A stretch of DNA of 64,000 bases from Alitta virens (lineage: Eukaryota; Annelida; Polychaeta; Phyllodocida; Nereididae): NCBI GenBank assembly GCA_932294295.1, contig OW028575.1:15380058-15444057 (forward strand), given 5' to 3'. The position numbers were made by a program, and so were the translations under genes. Shown here piece by piece: positions 48,461 to 59,800 of this stretch. The notes beneath the pieces are model-generated. The model ran no database searches. It had not been told where the DNA came from and saw nothing but the letters and a program-made list of their open reading frames with translations. Positions within the stretch are counted from its first letter, which is position 1. Every line of letters starts with the position of its first letter.

Positions 48461-50013
48461 ACATTAGAGTATACATGCTCCAAAAGGACAGCAATTTATT
48501 ACTTTATCACTTTAAAAATTCTATCTGGTGTGGTTCTCCTTGCTGTCACCTAGGAAGGGTATTTTCTGTGACTTCCTAGTGAAATGCTGCATTAACATAT
48601 GTTTATTACAGCAGCACTTTAATAAAAGCAAGTTATCATTTTTGATAAGCATGAAAAAACATTAAGTACTTGTATTATATCGTGTAATGATAACACGAGA
48701 TTTATTACTATGTATAAAACATAACATAGTGATACACTTCACAACCACCAGGTGAAATATTAGTTCCATTGCTAGATCAGCAACTTATTGTGCACTAACA
48801 CTAGTGTAAGTAACAAGAATGTGCAGACTTTTGTACTCAATTTTCACCTGTGAAAGTCGGCAACACCTGTCTTAATTGAATTTCAAGGTCACTATGATGA
48901 CTGTTTTTTTTTTTTTTTTACTTGTTAATGGCATAATGTGTTGTGCTCCAATCATATCAGTTTCATAGTTTCAACATGTAGCATTCAGTAAAAAAAAACA
49001 AAAATAAAACAGTTCTTTGCACTACTGATAAACACATCAGCTTGTGAGACAGTTATTTACTAAATTGTAGTGTGATTTTGTGTATTCCAGTGTTTATGTC
49101 CTCCTATTTTGTGTTTTACTAGTAATAATAGATATATATATATCAAGTTAGCACTCAAGAACAGAATTTGTCATGACCAAATTTTAATTTTAGTATTGTG
49201 TCACTGAACTAATCTTTTCAGACCAGAGCATCAGCTGCCTAATTGCATTTGCTGCAGAAAAGGTGATCAAAAGTAATCCATATTTTTGCACACCCGAGAC
49301 AATTCGTGTCTCCTAACTAATTAGTCTTGTACAATATAAAATACATGTTTGGATACCACTTGTTCTTCATCATGACCATTATACGTAGCATTCACTTGAG
49401 CTTCTTCCATGAATGCACTCATTCTATTGACCTTGTCGGTGTCCTACAATGGTGTCTGCTTATGAATGTATTTCATTACCTGCCTGCCATTCAATCAATC
49501 CTTTAGCATTGTGTTACTTAATTAGCACAAATTACCAACGCACCCAGCGTGATAATACATGACTAGAGCAAATTAATGATGTTATTTAAAGACATGGTAG
49601 TCATATATATATATATATATTTTTTTTTTTGGGGCAACCTTTCATATAGAGAAAAAAAAACTGCAAGTCTTATACACTTTGTATTGGAAAGTCAATGAGT
49701 GGTCTCCCACCATGAAAATAGTCTACAGTGCAATGCACCTGTATGATCAGTTTGTATGTAATTGTACACCATGTGTCCTGACCATTGTTCACTAATTAAC
49801 AATATTGGACATGTGATCTGGATACAGATATTATGATATACATTGTGTCATCAGAAATATAATTCCATCCTTGTTAGCAGTAGAGGGATCCACATACTGG
49901 TGAAGGCCATGGCTTGTTAGTCCATGTAATACTTGGAAAGCGGCTTATAATGCTTATCAGCACCTCACTGCAGCAATTCTAGTGATTGTTTTCTAGCCTT
50001 TTGACATGTATAG

Positions 50014-50272
50014 ATCTGTGTGGCCCAGTAGTCCACTCTTCATGAGCTTCTGAGCTCCATCTCAACTGGATGTCATTCTCATGAGACAAAATTGGCAGTG
50101 TCTTTTACTCTGTGTTTATGCTGGGGCAAGTCATTTTCCCACTTGCAAAGATCGCTGTGCATGGAGCAGGCTCTTCGCTCCGTTGTGAAAATCAGGTTAA
50201 GTAATAAGCCTTATCATCTCATCATGATGTCTATCTCTGGCTGCTGGGCATATAAGCCGACAAAGCTTTAGA
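50014..50272 (+). repeat. tRNA-derived SINE family copy, plus orientation
   Basis: Head-like GTGGCCCAGTAGTCCACTC, then CTCTTCATGAGCT, TTTATGCTGGGGCAAGTC, CTTATCATCTCATCATGATG and CTGCTGGGCATATAAGC. Most of these blocks recur in the copies at 44631 (same strand) and 41075, 29005, 18371 and 1590 (opposite strand). It lies 0.6 kb before the first RhoGAP exon. Confidence 0.7.
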
Positions 50273-50881
50273 GAGTATTATTGAACAAAACGATAATTGC
50301 ACTGTTTCAAATGCAATATCAGTTTTTAAGAACTGAGGAAACTGATATTGCATAAGGCAAGTTCATTATCGGCTGTAGAGTGAATATTGTGAGGTTATAG
50401 AACTATACAGTGGTAAGGATTTCCTGCATATGATATTAGATATATTTTGATATATTGTTCATTCAGCCTTTGTGACATGATTCATTGATTCTTCTCTTAC
50501 ATGTGGGATATTATCATATTAAGTTCATTGAACTCTCATGATACATTATAACATGGTTTGATGAAGTCCTGCAAGTGGAGAGTATTTATTCATTTATGCT
50601 CGTGGGTGTGAGCTTCTATTGGACATTAGGTATTCAAGTCACCAATAAGCAATATAAATTAGTAATTTTACCAGTAATGTTGGTGCAGTCTTACATGTAT
50701 TATGTGATGCAAACAGTTTATAAACCTGGCTTAAATGTGCCACTGTGTGGCTTAAACTTTCATTTGTCGAGTCTGATACATTACCTCAGACTGTGTGATG
50801 ATTTACAAGCCCTCTATAGACTGTATATTTTTAATTTATCCAATCACTGTCACTTAGTTTTTGCTTACTCTGTACTTTCAG

Positions 50882-53800
50882 AGCCAGGAGCTGGGTGGGG
50901 ACTCGGCTATGGACAAAATGAAGAAGATCCTCGGCTCACCCATGACGAAAAAACGTAGCATGACAACAAGCACACCCTCTGCTGGTCAGGTCGGGAAGTA
51001 CTTTGGAATAGCCCTGGAAGAAATCACAAGAAGAGAAGGAAGCCACATACCCCATCTAGTCACACGCGTCTGCAGTTACATCAAAGAAAGCGGTGCGTTT
51101 CTGCTGAATTTAATCATCCCTAATATTCCTTGCATCTTTTCTGCAATAGATTCTTCCGAAATTGGTGAAGTAAATTCATAGGTGGACTTCAAGGTTCCAG
51201 TTTACATATGAATTAATCCAGCCTATTTACAACCCAATGAATATATATGTATTTTCGTCACTTATTCTTTACAAAATTGCAAATTAAGAGTATGCTTCAA
51301 GAACAAATTTTTCTGTAGTACAGATGCACTAATGTGAGAGCATAGTGACTCAGCATACTTAATTCACATCACTGCTAATTTGCATTTTTGAGGATTGGAT
51401 GTTTTGTTCAGTACAAATGCTGTCATTAAAATTTGATGTGAGCTCCTTCTCACACTCACGCAGCACTCACGCAAATTGGATTTTACGTGTTCATTTACTC
51501 ACTCACGCATTGAAAATAAGGGTCAGCGTGAGTTGTTTGGATACATGGAAAGCATGACTACTTCTGGCTGAATTGCAATCTAAGTTCCAAGGAAATCCCA
51601 TCTTATCTCAGCCATACTTCAATTGCAGTTGCACCCTTGCTTAATCAAAAGCTTGGTATTTAATGTATATACAGACTGTTGATATGTACAGCAAGTTCAG
51701 CAAGCTGTAGCTCACGCAATGTTACCAAAGGTGATTTTGCACAAGCATCAAATCACTCATGCATTTCATTTCAATTGAAATCCCTGCAAATGCATTATAT
51801 ATTAATATTATGCTCTTTATTCTTCTTGATAGGCATTACACAAGAAGGAATATTCAGGGTCAATGGAAACTCCAGGATAGTAGAACGGTTAAAAGCATCA
51901 TTTGACCGAACAGGAGATGCAGATCTTGAGGAGGCAGGAGATGTGATGGCTGTAGCAGGGATGCTGAAATTGTACTTGAGAGAATTACCAGACCCTGTTA
52001 TACCTGATTTCTTGACATCTAAGTTTGTTGCCATACAGAATGGTAAGATATATATCAGCAGTGAACATCTCAAGCTTGTCCAAAACACTCAGTCTGACAT
52101 AACATAAATGAAAAAACTAATTTAGCTCTGTAACAGAAATCAATCCAATTGATATAATGTATTAACAATAATAAAAGTTTGCAAGAATGGTGTATAAGAA
52201 ATTCAAATGTGTATTCATTGTTTATAATTGTTGCGTATGCACTTCACTTGTAAAGATGAGAATAACTAAATTATAAGTTTTTTTATAACAATACGGAAAT
52301 TCTAAAATTTATGAGGTTAGTACACATTTTTATCGATAGTTAAAAACAGTTGCTTTTGAATAAGATGGATTTTTTTGTTTGGCTTTCCAGAAAGTGGACA
52401 TAACAGTCAAGAAGTTATTGAAGGATTACAAATCCTGCTGGGAAAACTGCCAACAGTGAACTATCAGTTGTTAAAGTACCTGTGTCGATTCCTTGTGCTT
52501 GTATCACTGGCTCAGAATCTCAACAAGATGAGTCCTATGGCTCTTGGCATTGTTTTTGGACCCAATATATTCAGGTAAATTACTGTAAATATCATATTTA
52601 ATTTACAGGGTATTATGGATTAATATGAAGGACAACAAATGTGATCTTAGCACTGATTGAGGCCAACATGCAGGTTCTAACATGTTGAAGAAACTGATTA
52701 GTTGCAAAGAAACTTGATAAGTCACTGATAAATCAATGTTTCTTTTCCAAACTCTACACACTCTACTTATACCATTCATGTTGATAGTAATATCTCTGGA
52801 CCTTGATGTTGACAATCAAACCGTTTCCATGGGATTGTCAATGGGAGGAGTCTATAGATCAAACCCTCCATACCTGTTTTTCCAATGGCATTCATGATTT
52901 TCTTATAAGTAAATATGCTTGTAGATTTGCTTGCATGATATTTATGTGATTGATCTGTTTTCAGTGAAAGGTCAGTAGGTGGCAGCAGGTAAAGCAAGCG
53001 ACATCTGTCGGATGTGCTTAGAACTAAACGCTTTACTCTGGTGGCTTTGTTGTGTTGTGGCTTGGGATGCACATATTTGGCTAAGTTTTGAAAGCTAAAT
53101 AATGCAGAAATGCCTTCCGGGAGTATAACTCAGTTAATTTGAGATACTATGTTAAAAACGGAAATTTACGGCATTCTAATTTATTCAACCTCGTAAGAAG
53201 TATTAGTCCCTGGATCCCAAGTCACTATCTGTCTGTGCAACTGACTGAAATATCTTCTTTTTTTCTTAATACCAGAAATATTAACATAAAGAACCATTAA
53301 TTATCAGTCGCTTGCAAAGACAGTTGTCCACACTGTGAACACTCTGTTGGTTGTACTATTTTGTCATTTGTCGACCTCTTGTTACACACTGTTAATTGTT
53401 GAAGTTTTATCAACTTAAAAAGACCTGTTTTGGTCAATGCACTGAAGCACTGCACACTAATAAATGTTGTTTGAACAGCTGGATAATATATTATTTTTCT
53501 GTTCGATACTAATCGCCACTTTTCAGTGTTCATTTCTTTCAAGTTCAAGTTGACTAATCCACTAATATTTTGTTGGTCAAATTCCTTAATTACTCAAAAT
53601 TGTTGTCACAATTTGTGATGGTTAAATGTCGATGGGGCTTATGTCTGCACTGACATAGCCTATGACTGATTAATTACAATATCTATTTTTGAAAATTACC
53701 AGTATGTTATTAAAAAATATTTTTATGATTTAATATCAGTAAATATTAGTTGTGCAGTCTGTTGCCTCATGGTAAAGTTTGTCTGTCTTATAAACTGAAA

Positions 53801-56800
53801 TGTTGTTGAACAGACGATAATATTGGTCTGCCCATGTAACATGTGGTTAGTACTGGTCAGTGTGTCAATTAGGCTTCTAATGGGATGTGACTTGCCTGGT
53901 TATGTTGATATAATAGAAGAAAAAGTGTTCACCTTTTTGATCTAAGTCTACTGACAAGGCCATTATTCCATCTGTATAAGAGTATTTTGGACCATATGAG
54001 TTGGGATATATTACAACATTTCCTGGTTACACAAATAATGTAGTAGGTCATTAATTAGGTGAGTTATTGACGACAAAAACTCATGTAACAGGATTTTTGT
54101 TTGCAACAGGTGTTCTGGAGGGATGGATGGGCTTCGGCAACAGGGAACTACCAATCAAATCACTTTGCATTTCATCCTTAAGTATGATCAACTATTCCTG
54201 GAGGATGGTGAAATATCACCGTACATAAACCAGAGTTTATCGGTATGCATTTTATCAACATATTTTCATTGTACAATGTACAATGTCATAAATTATGTAC
54301 CATCTTAACTGTGTATCAAATGCCTATCCATGTTCTTAGTGTACATTCATAATACTTCTTTTATATAATACACTGTCATTTCCACTTGTTAGCATGTACA
54401 TATAACTGAAAACTGGAACAACTTCAAAAGCAGTGGATGTTTCAATATGTTACATTTCTATCAAAAGGGTCTCCCACAGTTCAAGTAACTAATTCTTAGG
54501 GTGTGGTTGTATATTTATACAACATATATTTTCTAACACGGAGCTCTTCAATAGTCTCGTCTTAAAATGTCAGTAGCCCATACACTGTCATGTCAATGAA
54601 TATGAAAGCTTGCCTCATTGTCCTGTCATTTTTGTCATTTTAATCTGAACTGTGAGCACAAATTACTATGCTTTGAATGTTGTAAAGCCATACAACAAGC
54701 TTAAATTGTAAAGCCACACAACAAGCTTAAATTGTTATTGCTGCCCAGCCCCTAAATACAAAGAATATAGACACTGATACGTAGTGAAGCCAGTCTTGTT
54801 TTGAAATTCTCACAATAGCCCTTTGTGCAGATGCTAATTAATATGAGTTATTGTGGTGTATCAGGCCATGAAGCCACCAGAACTCCATGATCAATCAGGC
54901 TCTGGTGACCGGTTGAAAATCTTCAATATAACATGCGAAGGCTAGTGACATATCTGCCAAACTCTTATAAATCTGGCCTGTCTATGCTTGAGGCAAAGAA
55001 AGAACTCCAGTTGGGCAAGACATTTTTTAAAAAAGCTTGAGAAGAGAAAATGTATTTTAAAGCTGGTTTTCAGGATGGGAAGAAAAGTAAATTAGCTCCC
55101 CCACGACCTCCACCTCCCAGCCTGGATCCCCCCACCAGTCAACACCCAGTTCCCCTGCCTCGAAAGGTGAGTCTGTGTGACCCCATCCTAGAAGTGCTCC
55201 TGTCCTGCGCTCAACTCTTTGCCTATCCCTTAGCATATCTATGCATGCTACCGTATATTCCCTGGACTTCAATTAATGGCTTGCAAACTAGCAAAACTTA
55301 AGACTTCCATGATATTCCCTTGTGAACATCAGAGCATTTTTTATAAAGTTACAAGATTCTTGCTGTCGTGCAAACCAACATTTTCTTTAAATTTTACTGA
55401 ATAGGTGACACCCTCTGCAAGGTTATTTGATGTATAATGCTAACAATATCAAAATTGATATCACCCAGTCAAAATTTTTATAAAAATGCTCTGGTAACTG
55501 AACTGCTGTATCCCTTTTCTGATTATCTTTTTGCATACTTACACTTTTTAGTCTTTTTTAAGTCGTGTGTTGTGCCTTTCTTGTTGCAGTGTCGAACTAT
55601 CTACTTTCATAATTCAATGAAGACTATTTTCTACAGCTATTTCATTTGCTATGCGATTGAAATTGCGTGTTTTTTTAGTGATTGAAGTGATCTCTATATC
55701 AGTGTCGTCAGATGAAAAAACTGATATTTTGAGAGCAGCTTGTTGAATGATGTGCATGATTGCTCTCAGTGCTCTGTGATCGTTAAAAATTAAGTGAATT
55801 TCTAAGTTCTTGTTAGTTAAATTAATGCCAATGTACTGACTCAAAAAAGCTTTGTAGAATATGGCATATAGCATTTGTAAATGTAACTGTTGATTAGTGA
55901 TTGAAGTGATCTATATAATTTAATATTTACATGTTGTATTACTTGTGTATTTTTCCTGGCGGATCTGTGGTGTATTTTTAAGGAAATCCAAAACAACTTT
56001 CTTTATCTCTTTCAAATACAAGACATCATTCTGGTCTAATTCTGTTAATTTAAGCTGCTGGTTAATCTGATTTATGCCTCTTTCAGTCAAGACGAAAAGC
56101 TACAGAGAATGCTTACAACAACTTCGGCTCAGACAGTGACCCATCAGGTGAAACTACTCCTAGGACTCCCAGGTTAAGTGATGAGGAGTACCTGGATACG
56201 AACAGATCAGCATCTCCCTTTGTACTTGACAGGTAATCCACTTTACGAGTATTTATATCTCTTTACAATGAGGAAAATGGATCCTAAAGATAAGTTTAAA
56301 TGTGCTTTAAGACATTAGTGTACATGTTTATGTATATGTGACATAAATCAAAAAGACAATAAAGCCTCTTAAAGTTCAAACATACCATCTTATTTTTAGG
56401 TTTATGATCGGATACGTTAGTGGTATTGCTGTTTAAGTGTTGGTAAATTTAAACACAAAGTGTTATCTAAATATTAACTTTATCTAAATATATCGGCTAA
56501 AAATAGTCCAGATATTTTGCAACTGCACAATGACGTAGAATGTATACAACTCGCGTCACGTCAGTCAATGTCAAGTTTGAAAGACTTTTCACCTCATTAA
56601 CAGCAGTTTAGATAATCATAAAACACTTTTTACAGAAACTTTTTGTTTTATAAGATGTGAAATGCATGGCATGATATGGTGCTTAACTCGGCATAAGTGT
56701 CACTAACGAGGTTTTAGGTCCTATCGCAATCTTGATAAAGATGTACGTATCTTATATTTATATACATCTGCTTAACATTGATATAATCCCACTGATGTAT

Positions 56801-59800
56801 TGACTTGTCTGCTGTCAGTGATCGGAGTGAGGCTGGATCCATCTCTGTAGCTTCTCCCCTGCTGCCATCTATATCCAATGAGTGAGTAGCAATCCTGCAA
56901 AAAAAACCTAACATTTCTTTAGGTTTAAGCACCGTGTGTTCTTTGCAAGTTGCTCCTGTCCTAACCACAACTCACCGATTGTTTTTTTACTGACCTAACT
57001 CATGTTTTTTGCAAGTTGTTGCAGTCCTAACCTCACTGAGCTTATGCTCATCACCAGTTGTGACTCCAACCTCACCTATAACCTCATATATAATTTGCAA
57101 ATTGTTAAATTTCTGACCTTTTATTATTGTTTTTGAGCATGTGATCTAATAACTGCATTATACTAAACCCTTGTGGTGCATGAAGCGCTAAATGCTAGTT
57201 TTCGCCCCAGAGTTAGCTTTTCCTTAAAACTTTTCTGCCTGGATACCCAAATCTTCACCCGTATTGCTTAAGTGCTTTTTTTCCCACCCATTTTTCTCCT
57301 GTATGTGGTGGCCCTGGAGTACACTTCAGTCTCGTGGTTTCGTGGGGAGACATATATCCTTTGCAACACGACAGTGCGAATTTTCGCACCACGACAGTGT
57401 GATTTTCGCACCACGAACATAATCAACTTTCACTCCAATAAAGTTCCACTTTCGCCCAGAAAAAGTACCCCATCAAACTACTAACTTTCGTGGTATGAAA
57501 GTGCAAACTTGCCCCCCTCATGGCCGGTTTTAGCAATTAATTATCTCCTTAAATATTGAATGTACAGAGATTTTAAGCAGATGCATCATAGTTACATCTT
57601 ATAAGATCAAGAAAAATGCTATAGATGCAATATTAATCGAGTAAATGACAAAAAAACAATCGGCAAGGTGGGCGAGCCGGCCAAATGAAGTCCCCTCTGA
57701 TGCAGTCCCCTCTGATGCAGTCTTGGAGCCTGTGTTTAGGCGCAAATATCTCTGGATGTACTTTATCTAGAATACTGGTTAATAGCTTTTTGGAAATTTG
57801 AGTTCTTACTCTTCTAGTTGTTTTGATATCGTATTTCTACAGCTTTTAATTTGTGTACAATCTTGAGTTGAACAACCAAAAATGCAACTAGCCTTGTAAG
57901 TTAAAATCGCATTTTCCATCGTTTCCAACTCAAGATTGTACCCAAATTAAAGACTGCAGAAATATAATATTACCACAACTGAAGGAGCAAGAAGGGGGCA
58001 AATCTCTTCTGTGGGGGCAAAGCTTCGCATCAGAAAATGTACTCCTCGGCCACCATACCTGTGTGGTTTGCGCCCTAAACCTGTGTGTTTGAAACAAATT
58101 CAGTGAAATGAATGTAACTGTTCCTAATTTTAGATAGTACAGTTTTACTAAAAGAGTGTACCAATTGCAACGACCTATTGTTTTCAGTCAAATTTATCAT
58201 TTTGTATGTAGTTTTGCAAACTATTTCAAGTTCACCTTTTTGTCTTATGTTACCTAATATAAAAGAAATGCAGACAGAGAAGTTTAAAATACATTGAACT
58301 TTTTTCGCTTAAAACTCATCTGTATCCTGTTTTAGTTTCTTTCATAAGATATGTTGCTCATCAGGTGCAACACAGTTATTCATGCAAAAAGTCGGTGGAC
58401 AGTTGTAAAGCTTGGCAAGATTTATTGCACTGATCGAATTGGTGGTCAAGTCTTGCTTTAATTGTATAGCCCTGGGCATGAGGTTTTGTAGATTGTGTAT
58501 CCCGTTAAAGAATGTCCATTTCATTTGACATCGAGCTAGTGGTACTTTCTTGAAGTAAATGCATATTTGACTTTGTATTGATCAGTTTAAGTCCATGTGA
58601 AGTGCTGTGTATTCTATACTTATTGATGATTTTTTGTTTTTGAAATGAGCATCTTGTTTGTCTTCTGTCACAGTTACAAAATAAGATGAAATGTGCCTCG
58701 ATTTTATTGATTTCGAACAGATAAACTTGATGCGGAGTACACTTTACAGGCTGTGTTTACTTGTTGAGATATGTGTGTTATGTTAACCTTTTGTGTACAT
58801 TTGACATAATTTTAGTAAATATTTACATTTAAAGTTGCATGTATCAAACAGATAACTCAGCCTTTGGAAAATGTTTTTACATAGCAATGAATGTACTTCT
58901 CTGCTATGATAAATATGAATAATTTATAAAACTAACTCTAGATTTTATCATTGGTGAAAGGCCACCAAATTAATTGAAATCATAACCACTCTACAGTACA
59001 GTTTCCTCTACTGATGATATTGACTGGTATTGATTTTTAAACTGTAAGCTGTTAAATTTTATTTGACTGATTCATTATTTATCAAACAGTGTGCTACTTA
59101 ACGCGATCTTTTTTATTCTTATCAGCTTTTTCGCTCTACTAAAAAACTTAAGAGTGTCTTGGCCAATGATATAATCACGCGTTAATGACATTTGTAGTGC
59201 CTTGTGCGTGGTAGCACCTGGCACCGAATCTGAATTAAGATTGATTATGATGATAAAATAAGAGTTCAGAAAATGGAAAAATAGTGGGAGGCTGAGTGAC
59301 AGATGCCTCCTTAGCGCTGACTTTGATAAACGTTAAAAAAGTAAATTTGCTTATGCTTATTGATGCGATGTTCCAGATTGTTCTACCTCGGCCTACATAA
59401 TCAGATTAGATAAACTTTATTGTGATATTAAACTAATTGTAAACTTATAGTGCAATATAAGATTGATTTTTATCAGTTTCATCATATAACTTTTACAACA
59501 ATTTACAGGGCTTTTTTTGTTTTTTTTGGTAGTGTTTATTGCGTTTGTTTTGCAATACCAATTACATAATCACTTTCCGGTACACTGTACTGATAATAAT
59601 CACCTAACTCACTGTGTTTGGATAATGCACGTGCGTTTGTTGTGTATTGGAACAGATGTCAATTTAAGCCCCGCCTCCTTGCTCATGAATATGCATGAAT
59701 ATACACATACAGGGCGCCCTTATAATGCCATCAGTGTCTTTCGCACATGACTTAGTTGTTGACATTTCATTGCAGGACTGTGGAGAAAACGATCAGTACT

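Larger units (their letters stand above)
23005..50881 (+). other. Very long candidate first intron (about 28 kb), repeat-bearing, no other gene seen
   Basis: No second gene could be supported. Longer ORFs (for example 24951-25391 minus, 35648-36064 minus) lack exon borders and recognisable similarity. The interval carries promoter-like modules near 24.45-24.56 and 25.38-25.52 kb, SINE copies, a LINE relic, a foldback element, microsatellites and C tracts, listed separately. Elsewhere it is plain AT-rich DNA. Confidence 0.5.
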
